From Candidatus Neomicrothrix sp. UBA7884 (GTDB lineage Bacteria; Actinomycetota; Acidimicrobiia; Acidimicrobiales; MedAcidi-G1), in the NCBI GenBank assembly GCA_002501135.1, contig DLRQ01000012.1:6292-13146 (forward strand): a stretch of DNA of 6,855 nucleotides, given 5' to 3'. Below, piece after piece: positions 1 to 5,630 of this stretch. Both the position numbers and the translations under genes were made by a program. Under the pieces are notes generated by a model. That model was not told where the DNA came from. It was given only the letters and a program-made list of their open reading frames with translations, and made no database searches. Position 1 is the first letter of the stretch, and every line of letters begins with the position of its first letter.

Positions 1-1
1 G

Positions 2-943
2 ACCCAGCTCTACCTGCCCCTGGCGCAGCTCACGAATGCCCGGGTCGACGTGATGTCGGCCTTCGTGTCCTTCGAGAGGGTTTTCGAGGTGCTCGACACC
101 CGGAACCCGATTGCCGACGCTCCCGATGCAGTGGCCCTCAAACCGGTCAGGGGCGTGCTCAGGTTCGAGGAGGTCTCCTTCGCCTACCCGACCGACGACT
201 CCGCATCGGTGTCGTCGCTGGAGGCTGGAGGATCGGCTGACGAACCGGGACGGACCGTTCTCCACGACATCAGCCTGACAGTGGATCCGGGCCAGATGCT
301 GGCCGTTGTCGGGCCAACCGGTTCCGGCAAGAGCACCCTGGCGTCGCTAATCCCCCGCCTCTACGACGTGACCGGCGGAGCAGTAACCGTCGACGGACAC
401 GACATCAGGTCCCTCAGGCTGGGCCAGCTGCGATCTCAAATCGGGGTGGTCACCCAGGACCCCCACCTGTTTCACGAGACCGTCGGTCAGAACCTCAGGT
501 ATGCCCGCCCCGGCGCTACCGCCGCAGAGATGGACGATGCCTGCAGGACAGCCCGCATCCTGGAGGTCATCCGTCAACTCCCCGATGGCTACGACACCAT
601 CGTGGGTGAGCGCGGCTACCGCCTCTCTGGTGGCGAGAAGCAACGCTTGGCGATTGCGAGGCTGCTGCTGAAAGACCCCCGCATCGTCGTCCTGGACGAG
701 GCCACCAGCCATCTGGACACCGAGAGTGAGGCGCTTGTCCAAGCGGCACTGTCTGATGCGCTGGCCGGCCGTACGTCGATTGTCATCGCCCACAGGCTGT
801 CGACCATTGTTGAGGCTGATGAGGTGGTCGTGTTGGACGAGGGCCGGATCGTGGAGCGCGGCAGACACAGGGACCTGCGAGAGGCCGGCGGCCTCTACGC
901 CGACCTGTGGGAGACCCTGGTTCGGGCCGAGCAGAACACCTGA
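2..943 (+). CDS. ABC exporter half-transporter, C-terminal part (end of membrane domain plus full ATPase domain); 5' end outside window
   Basis: This is the 3' end of an MsbA/ABCB-like exporter subunit. The reading frame is open from base 2, and the GTG at base 50 is an internal codon, because the 16 residues before it (TQLYLPLAQLTNARVD) match the usual link from the last membrane helix to the ATPase domain. The ATPase domain is complete. It has an A-loop tyrosine in SFAYP, Walker A GPTGSGKST at bases 311-337, the Q-loop glutamine at 455, signature LSGGE from 623, Walker B IVVLDE at 683-700 with the catalytic glutamate, and the switch histidine of IAHRLST at 791. A serine- and acid-rich insertion of roughly 15 residues follows the A-loop; I recall similar ones in actinobacterial homologues. 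The family forms membrane dimers that expel lipids, drugs or other hydrophobic compounds using ATP. The cargo is unknown. It ends 16 bases before the thiolase and probably shares its transcript. Confidence 0.93.
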   Translation, partial: TQLYLPLAQLTNARVDVMSAFVSFERVFEVLDTRNPIADAPDAVALKPVRGVLRFEEVSFAYPTDDSASVSSLEAGGSADEPGRTVLHDISLTVDPGQMLAVVGPTGSGKSTLASLIPRLYDVTGGAVTVDGHDIRSLRLGQLRSQIGVVTQDPHLFHETVGQNLRYARPGATAAEMDDACRTARILEVIRQLPDGYDTIVGERGYRLSGGEKQRLAIARLLLKDPRIVVLDEATSHLDTESEALVQAALSDALAGRTSIVIAHRLSTIVEADEVVVLDEGRIVERGRHRDLREAGGLYADLWETLVRAEQNT

Positions 944-951
944 TGTGGAAC

Positions 952-955
952 GGAG
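952..955 (+). promoter_or_regulatory. Ribosome binding site of the thiolase gene
   Basis: GGAG lies 4 bases before the ATG at 960, just after the exporter stop codon. The spacing is a little short but acceptable. It supports the start at 960 rather than the earlier in-frame start at 726, which lies inside the exporter gene. Confidence 0.5.
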
Positions 956-959
956 AGAC

Positions 960-2144
960 ATGACACCGATAGTCATCCTGGCTGGGGCCAGAACCCCGAT
1001 TGGTCGCCTCAACGGTGGCCTTGCGGACCTGACAGCCACGGATCTGGGTGCTGTGGCAATCACAGCAGCCCTGGAACGGTCCAGCCTGGTTGGCGACGAC
1101 GTTGACTTCGCCTACATGGGAAACGTGATCTCGGCCGGCGTGGGCCAGGTGCCGGCAAGGCGGGCCACAAGCGATGCCGGCATTCCGCTGACCACCCCGT
1201 CAACTCTCCTGAACCGTGCGTGCCTGTCGGGGATGCACGCAATCCATCTTGCCAGTCAGATGATTCGCCTTGGTGAGGCCGAGGTGGTTGTTGCCGGTGG
1301 CATGGAGTCGATGACCAACGCACCCCACCTGTTGATGGGGTCGCGGCGGGGCTTTCGCATCGGCGACGCCGCCCTGGTTGACTCGATGATGGCCGACGGC
1401 CTGACCTGCACGATCGAGCACTGTGCAATGGGTGAGGCGACAGAACGCCACGCGGCCGAGATGGGCATGCTCCGTGGGCCCCAGGACGAGTTGGCGGTGC
1501 GTTCACACGAGTTGGCTGCAATAGCCCGGGCTGATGGCCTCCTGGCCGACGAGATTGTGCCCGTCCAGGTTCCCCAGCGCCGGGGCGAGCCGGTAGTGGT
1601 GGCCGAAGATGAGGGGATCCGCCCGGGCGTCGATGCCTCGTCCCTCGGGAAGCTGGCACCCGCCTTCGCCGCAGACGGAAACATTACCGCCGGTAATGCC
1701 TCCCAGATCTCCGATGGTGGGGCAGCCGTTGTGGTCACCACGATGGAGCGTGCCGAGGCTCTCGGGTCGGAGCCCCTTGCCGAGGTCGTCTCCCATGGGC
1801 AGGTTGCAGGCCCCGATACCAGCCTCCTGCACCAGCCCAGCAACGCGATCAACCTGGCCCTGGAGCGTGCCGGGATTCAGGTGGGCGACCTTGACCTGTT
1901 CGAGATCAACGAGGCGTTCGCCGCCGTGGCCCTGGCCTCGATTGATGCCCTGGGTGTGCCACACGACGTCGTCAACGTGAACGGAGGCGCCATCGCCCTC
2001 GGCCACCCGATCGGCATGTCGGGTACGCGTATCGTGCTCACCCTCGCCCACGAGTTGAAGCGCCGTGGTGGTGGCCTCGGGGCTGCCGGCCTGTGCGGCG
2101 GCGGCGGTCAGGGCGAGGCCCTCGTAATCCGGGTCGGCACCTGA
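960..2144 (+). CDS. Thiolase family protein (acetyl-CoA C-acyltransferase type)
   Basis: The predicted product has 394 residues, the normal length for a type II thiolase, a cytosolic CoA enzyme. Thiolases either condense two acyl-CoAs (such as two acetyl-CoA to acetoacetyl-CoA) or cleave 3-ketoacyl-CoAs in beta-oxidation. All catalytic parts are visible: the nucleophilic Cys88 in NRACLSGMHA, Asn317 in NEAFA, His349 in GGAIALGHPIG, and the second active-site Cys379 in GLCGGGG. The N-terminal VILAGARTPIG and the AGNASQISDG segment are also typical. Residues 156-157 are Ala-Met, where the Zoogloea PHB thiolase has His-Met lining the CoA pocket; other thiolases vary here too. The ATG at 960 was chosen because homology begins there and it follows the exporter stop. 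Upstream is an ABC exporter and downstream a GNAT enzyme, so the context does not show whether the role is biosynthetic or degradative. No dehydrogenase or hydratase partner lies in the window. Confidence 0.95.
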   Translation: MTPIVILAGARTPIGRLNGGLADLTATDLGAVAITAALERSSLVGDDVDFAYMGNVISAGVGQVPARRATSDAGIPLTTPSTLLNRACLSGMHAIHLASQMIRLGEAEVVVAGGMESMTNAPHLLMGSRRGFRIGDAALVDSMMADGLTCTIEHCAMGEATERHAAEMGMLRGPQDELAVRSHELAAIARADGLLADEIVPVQVPQRRGEPVVVAEDEGIRPGVDASSLGKLAPAFAADGNITAGNASQISDGGAAVVVTTMERAEALGSEPLAEVVSHGQVAGPDTSLLHQPSNAINLALERAGIQVGDLDLFEINEAFAAVALASIDALGVPHDVVNVNGGAIALGHPIGMSGTRIVLTLAHELKRRGGGLGAAGLCGGGGQGEALVIRVGT

Positions 2145-2147
2145 GGC

Positions 2148-2152
2148 GAAGG
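2148..2152 (+). promoter_or_regulatory. Ribosome binding site of the GNAT gene
   Basis: GAAGG sits 6 bases before the ATG at 2159, right after the thiolase stop codon (2142-2144). It decides in favour of this start over the longer in-frame start at 2093, which would add 22 mostly arginine-rich residues overlapping the thiolase. Confidence 0.6.
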
Positions 2153-2158
2153 CAGACG

Positions 2159-2602
2159 ATGAACCTGTCAATCAGATCGGTCACGGCAGACGACGTGTCG
2201 GCCGTTGAGGCGCTCTGGGAAGAGGCAGGCATGACCTCGTATGCCTCGTCTGGCGATATCGCCGGTGAGATCACAGGAAAGTTGGAACGCGACCCTGACC
2301 TCTTTCTCCTCGGCGAGGTGGACGGCACCGCCGTGGCAACCATCATGGGTACATGGGACGGCCACCGCGGCCGCATCAAGCGCCTTGTAGTGACAACAAC
2401 CCACCGTCGAAGCGGACTGGGCGCCGACCTGACCGACGAACTGGAGAAAAGGTTCGCTGACAGGGGCATAACGAGGCTGAGGCTGGAGGTCTGGGCGGAC
2501 AACGCAGGTGGCCTGGCATTCTGGGAGGAACGGGGATACGAACTCCAGTCCGATATCAGGTACTTCGTCCGCAACCTGGACGACAGCGACGACCCTTGCT
2601 GA
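2159..2602 (+). CDS. GNAT family N-acetyltransferase (YpeA-like)
   Basis: The predicted product has 147 residues, a typical single GNAT domain. This cytosolic fold moves the acetyl group from acetyl-CoA to an amine on a small molecule or protein. The acetyl-CoA pyrophosphate loop is seen as RRSGLGA (motif A, about residues 83-89). Before it comes a strand ending in RIKRLVV, and after it the C-terminal NAGGLAFWEERGYE, the usual alpha4-beta7 region. The segment DLFLLGEVDGTAVATIMG followed by WDGHRG closely resembles E. coli YpeA as I recall it, so it belongs to that poorly characterised subgroup or to RimI-like enzymes. The substrate is unknown. It starts 14 bases after the thiolase and is the last gene of the plus-strand cluster. 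Its stop codon lies 19 bases from the stop of the opposing ATPase gene. Confidence 0.9.
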   Translation: MNLSIRSVTADDVSAVEALWEEAGMTSYASSGDIAGEITGKLERDPDLFLLGEVDGTAVATIMGTWDGHRGRIKRLVVTTTHRRSGLGADLTDELEKRFADRGITRLRLEVWADNAGGLAFWEERGYELQSDIRYFVRNLDDSDDPC

Positions 2603-2620
2603 CAGGGCCCTGCCGGTCAG
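2599..2620. terminator. Possible weak bidirectional terminator hairpin between convergent operons
   Basis: CTGAC at 2599-2603 pairs with GTCAG at 2616-2620. After one A-G mismatch, GG (2605-2606) pairs with CC (2613-2614), leaving a 6-base loop. The perfect palindrome CAGGGCCCTG (2603-2612) offers an alternative fold. The hairpin sits where the two operons meet and slightly overlaps the GNAT stop codon. No T-run follows on either strand, so it does not look like a standard intrinsic terminator. Its location is suggestive, its structure weak. Confidence 0.25.
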
Positions 2621-2621
2621 G

Positions 2622-3632
2622 TCAAGGAGACCCGGGGAAGTGGCAGGCCACGAAGTGGTCGGGACCCATCTTCCGCATCACCGGCTCCGCGGATGCACAC
2701 AGTTCGGTCACCCGCGGGCACCTGGTCCTGAACCGACAGCCAGACGGCGGGTTGATGGGCGACGGGACTTCGTCTCCGATCGCAACCTCGGATGCGTCCA
2801 CGACCGTTGAGGGTTCAGGGGCCGAAGCCAGCAGCACCCGGGTGTAGGGGTGGGCGGGCTCTGAAAAGAGAGAATCCGAGTTGCCGATCTCACAGACCTT
2901 GCCCAGGTACATGACCACGACCCGGTCACTGACATTGCGAACCACGGAGAGGTCGTGGCTGATGAACACCAGGGTCAGGCCAAAACGCTCCTTCATCTCC
3001 TCGAGGATGTTGAGGATCTGGGCTTGAACGGAGACGTCCAGTGCCGAAACGGGCTCGTCACAGATGAGGATCTCAGGGTCGATGGCGAGAGCACGGGCGA
3101 TTGAGATGCGCTGGCACTGACCGCCGGAGAATTCATGGGGTCGCCGGGAGGCGGCAACGACAGGGTCGAGGCCGACGGCCCTCAGAACCTCGTCGACCCT
3201 CGCATCCACGTCCACATCAGGGTGCTGGTCCTGCCAGATGATGAGGCCCTCGCCGATGATGTCCCTGACCCGTCTGCGCGGGTTCAACGACGAGATGGGG
3301 TCCTGGAAGATCATCTGGACCCGTGGCCTGACAGAGCGGAGGGCTTCGCCCTCAATGCCAGTCAGTTCCACCTGACCGTCTGCCCCCGGGTCGAGCGTGA
3401 CGGTTCCCGAGGTGGGTCTTGGTAACTGAACGAGGGCCCTGGCTGTCGTGGACTTTCCACAACCGGATTCACCCACGATTCCCAGGGTCTCACCACGGCA
3501 GACGTCGAAGCTGACGTCTGACACGGCGTGTACCACCTGGTTGCGTCCTGCAGGGAACTCCATGACCAGGCTCTCGACGCGCAGAACCACCTCGTCGGAG
3601 TCCCTCATCTGGATCGCGCCGCTGCCTGCCAT
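2622..3632 (-). CDS. Peptide/nickel-type ABC importer ATP-binding protein, OppF/DppF-like
   Basis: The predicted product has 336 residues. It is the second ATPase of a dipeptide/oligopeptide/nickel ABC importer and would act on the inner face of the membrane, bound to the permeases. Visible motifs are Walker A GESGCGKST (54-62), Q-loop Gln110 in IFQDPISSLNP, signature FSGGQCQR (168-175), Walker B LICDEP with Asp192 and Glu193, and the switch His226 in ISHDLSVV. The C-terminal oligo_HPY region begins at AHPYTRVLL and carries Cys299, Cys305, Cys312 and Cys330, a C-X5-C-X6-C-X17-C pattern that in this family binds a [4Fe-4S] cluster. The ATG at 3632 overlaps the upstream gene's stop by one base (TGATG), with GGGGAG 8 bases before it; an in-frame ATG at 3608 is a weaker alternative. 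It is the last gene of the operon. The motifs do not reveal the substrate. Confidence 0.95.
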   Translation of the reverse strand: MAGSGAIQMRDSDEVVLRVESLVMEFPAGRNQVVHAVSDVSFDVCRGETLGIVGESGCGKSTTARALVQLPRPTSGTVTLDPGADGQVELTGIEGEALRSVRPRVQMIFQDPISSLNPRRRVRDIIGEGLIIWQDQHPDVDVDARVDEVLRAVGLDPVVAASRRPHEFSGGQCQRISIARALAIDPEILICDEPVSALDVSVQAQILNILEEMKERFGLTLVFISHDLSVVRNVSDRVVVMYLGKVCEIGNSDSLFSEPAHPYTRVLLASAPEPSTVVDASEVAIGDEVPSPINPPSGCRFRTRCPRVTELCASAEPVMRKMGPDHFVACHFPGSP

Positions 3633-4702
3633 CAGGTCTTCTCCCCGACTGCTGTGGCGAACGTGCCCATATCCAGGCCGGCCGGGGTCACACCGGTCTC
3701 GTGGTTGGCCGCATGGGCGGCTGCACCTGCGTCCGTTCCGACCGGGGCATGGCAGGCGCAGGCGTGACCTTGACGGTGCTGTTCAAGGCTGGGCTGATCG
3801 ATCAGGCATGAGGCTGAGCAGTACCGGCAGCGCTCTGCGAACGGGCACCCCTGTCCAAGGTCGACTGCGTCAGGTGGACTCCCGGGGATCGGGACCAGGC
3901 GGGAGTGGCTGGCCATGTCTACCCGGGGAATGGTCTCGAGCAATGCCTCGGTGTAGGGGTGGCGCATCTCCGAGAAGAGGGTGGCCGTATCGGCCTGCTC
4001 CATGGTGCGACCGGCGTACATCACCATGATCTGGTCGGCGCGACCCTTCACCACCCCGAGGTCATGGGTGATGAGGATCATCGCCATTCCACGCTCCTCG
4101 CGGAGTTCGTCCAGCAGATCCAGGATGTGTTTCTGTACGGTCACGTCAAGGGCGGTGGTCGGCTCGTCGGCGATCAGGAGTCGGGGGCTGCAGGCCAGAG
4201 CCATGGCTATGACAACCCTTTGGCGCAACCCACCGGAGAGTTCGTGCGGATACTGGGTGAGGCGCTTCTTCGGCTCGGGTATTCCGACCTGTTGAAGGAG
4301 GTCGCCGGCGTCGTCACGGGCCTCCCTACGAGACCTCTTGAGGTGCACGCGGAGGGACTCCGCAATCTGCTCACCGACCTTCTTGACAGGGTTCAGAGAC
4401 GTCATCGGGTCCTGGAAGACCATGGTCATCTCCACGCCCCAGAAGTGGCGCTCCCGCTCAGCTGCCATGGCCCGCACATCGCGGCCGTCAAACATCACCG
4501 ATCCCTCGACCCGCGCATAGGACGGCAGCAGGTTCATGAGGGTCTTGGCTGTAACGGACTTGCCCGAACCGGATTCACCCACAATTCCCAGGGTCTGTCC
4601 CTCTGCCAGGTCAAAGGACACCCCGTCGACGGCCCGGAGGAGCCCACGCTCCGTCGCGAACCCCACCTGGAGGTCTGTTACGGACAGCAGAGGCGTTGCC
4701 AT
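3632..4702 (-). CDS. Peptide/nickel-type ABC importer ATP-binding protein, OppD/DppD-like
   Basis: The predicted product has 356 residues. It is the first ATPase of the importer and would pair with the OppF-like protein and energise transport. Visible motifs are Walker A GESGSGKSV (42-50), Q-loop Gln97 in VFQDPMTSLNP, signature LSGGLRQR (155-162), Walker B LLIADEP with Asp179 and Glu180, and the switch His213 in ITHDLGVV. The oligo_HPY region starts near RHPYTEALL (248-256). Cys286, Cys292, Cys299 and Cys317 repeat the C-X5-C-X6-C-X17-C spacing of the neighbouring ATPase, and Cys295 and Cys315 are extra. About 39 residues follow the last cysteine, an Ala/Gly/His-rich tail that the OppF-like protein lacks. 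The ATG at 4702 is preferred to the longer in-frame start at 4777, because it lies one base after the permease stop, has GGAG 9 bases upstream, and begins the conserved PLLSVTDLQV. Confidence 0.95.
   Translation of the reverse strand: MATPLLSVTDLQVGFATERGLLRAVDGVSFDLAEGQTLGIVGESGSGKSVTAKTLMNLLPSYARVEGSVMFDGRDVRAMAAERERHFWGVEMTMVFQDPMTSLNPVKKVGEQIAESLRVHLKRSRREARDDAGDLLQQVGIPEPKKRLTQYPHELSGGLRQRVVIAMALACSPRLLIADEPTTALDVTVQKHILDLLDELREERGMAMILITHDLGVVKGRADQIMVMYAGRTMEQADTATLFSEMRHPYTEALLETIPRVDMASHSRLVPIPGSPPDAVDLGQGCPFAERCRYCSASCLIDQPSLEQHRQGHACACHAPVGTDAGAAAHAANHETGVTPAGLDMGTFATAVGEKT
3641..3646 (-). promoter_or_regulatory. Ribosome binding site of the OppF-like gene
   Basis: On the minus strand GGGGAG stands 8 bases before the ATG at 3632, inside the last codons of the OppD-like gene. 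It supports this start over the internal ATG at 3608. Together with the TGATG overlap it points to translational coupling. Confidence 0.65.
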
Positions 4703-4703
4703 C

Positions 4704-5630
4704 TCAGGCGGCTCCGATTCCGAGTTCTCGTACGTCGAAGTACTCACGCAGCCGGTCTCCGGCGAAGTTGAGGGCAAGGACCGTCACGAACATGGCTCCG
4801 ATCGGGAACATCGCCACCCACGGTCCCTCCCGCAGGGTGCGCGGCGACGACCCCAGGACGATCATCTTTCCCCAGGAGAAGCCCTCCTCGACCGACAGGC
4901 CCAGGAAGGCCAGGCCGCCCTCAGCCACGATCGTGATGGCCATGCCCAGCAGGGTCAGGGCACCCATCGGAATGAGCACGTTGGGCAGCAGTTCGCGGAC
5001 CATGATGCGACGGTCGGTGGCGCCCAGAACACGGGCAGCGGCCACAAACTCACGCTCGGAATAGGCCAGGGTGGTGGCGCGGGAGAGACGTGCAATCGGG
5101 GCTATTGCCACAATCCCGAGGGTCATGGCGACTATCGGAAGGGTCTGTCCTGCCAGGCCGACGATGAGCAACGCCAGGACCAGGCCGGGATAGGCCAGCA
5201 GAACGAACACCGAAAAGGAGATGATGCGGTCCACGATCCCCCTGAAGTAACCGGCGATCATGCCGAGTGTTCCTCCTACGCAGATGCCGAGGAGGACCGA
5301 AAAGAAGCCGACAATCAGGGACACCCGTGCACCCCAGATAGTCCTGGCGAACATGTCACGGCCATTGCTGTCAGTACCGAACCAGTTGCTCCACCCAGGC
5401 CCGTCCATACGGCCCCCCACGCCGGTCTCGTTCGGGTCGGCAATTGGAAGCCACGGTGCCAGCGCCGCTGCAGTCACGATGATGATGATCCACGCCGCTG
5501 CGATCCAGAACCCGAAGCCGAGGCGTCGGGCCACCACAACTCCGAACTGCTCTGCCGGATCTACCTGTGGCGGTGTGTCCATCCCCGCAAGGCGGCCTCG
5601 GCCCATCTGGCCGGCTGGTTCAGGACTCAC
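4704..5630 (-). CDS. Peptide/nickel-type ABC importer permease, OppC/DppC-like
   Basis: The predicted product has 308 residues. It is one of two membrane subunits forming the import channel in the cytoplasmic membrane. About six membrane helices can be seen, near residues 38-60, 103-127, 138-158, 163-181, 219-245 and 271-291. The family hallmark GTDSNGRDMFARTIWGAR follows the first periplasmic stretch. The cytoplasmic coupling loop (EAA motif) is EFVAAARVLGATDRRIM (194-210), leading into ELLPN. This loop would touch one ATPase. The GTG at 5630 is chosen because AGGG lies 6 bases upstream. It overlaps the end of the OppB-like gene by 11 bases. ATGs at 5606 and 5582 are in frame and would shorten the cytoplasmic N-terminus by 8 or 16 residues, but neither has a well-placed ribosome binding site. 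The OppD-like gene starts one base after its stop. Confidence 0.94.
   Translation of the reverse strand: MSPEPAGQMGRGRLAGMDTPPQVDPAEQFGVVVARRLGFGFWIAAAWIIIIVTAAALAPWLPIADPNETGVGGRMDGPGWSNWFGTDSNGRDMFARTIWGARVSLIVGFFSVLLGICVGGTLGMIAGYFRGIVDRIISFSVFVLLAYPGLVLALLIVGLAGQTLPIVAMTLGIVAIAPIARLSRATTLAYSEREFVAAARVLGATDRRIMVRELLPNVLIPMGALTLLGMAITIVAEGGLAFLGLSVEEGFSWGKMIVLGSSPRTLREGPWVAMFPIGAMFVTVLALNFAGDRLREYFDVRELGIGAA
4712..4715 (-). promoter_or_regulatory. Ribosome binding site of the OppD-like gene
   Basis: On the minus strand GGAG lies 9 bases before the ATG at 4702, within the final codons of the OppC-like permease. It fixes the start there and excludes the 25-residue extension that would begin at 4777. 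Confidence 0.6.

Noticed and set aside
182..264. Insertion after the A-loop of the exporter ATPase domain as a novel element
   Set aside because: I recall comparable insertions at this place in actinobacterial homologues, so it is probably a family trait. This is from memory and not verified.
726..959. Longer start for the thiolase, adding 78 residues
   Set aside because: The extension lies within the exporter ATPase gene in another frame, is rich in Arg and Trp, and thiolase similarity starts exactly at the ATG at 960.
347..1063. Minus-strand open frame (238 codons) across the exporter ATPase domain
   Set aside because: It is a shadow of the ABC ATPase coding sequence, and it spans the exporter-thiolase junction with no gene-like start.
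1256..2171. Minus-strand open frames opposite the thiolase gene (1256-1852 and 1503-2171)
   Set aside because: The thiolase on the plus strand keeps all catalytic residues. The antisense proteins are compositionally odd and unlike any family.
2603..2612. CAGGGCCCTG palindrome as an operator site
   Set aside because: It lies between two gene 3' ends, not near a promoter, and a 10-base palindrome is common in GC-rich DNA.
3905..4771. Plus-strand open frame (288 codons) opposite the OppD-like gene
   Set aside because: The opposite strand carries every ABC ATPase motif in order. The antisense product has none and no ribosome binding site that I can see.
4703..4777. 25-residue N-terminal extension of the OppD-like ATPase
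   Set aside because: It would overlap the permease gene, while the ATG at 4702 has a good ribosome binding site and follows the permease stop by one base.
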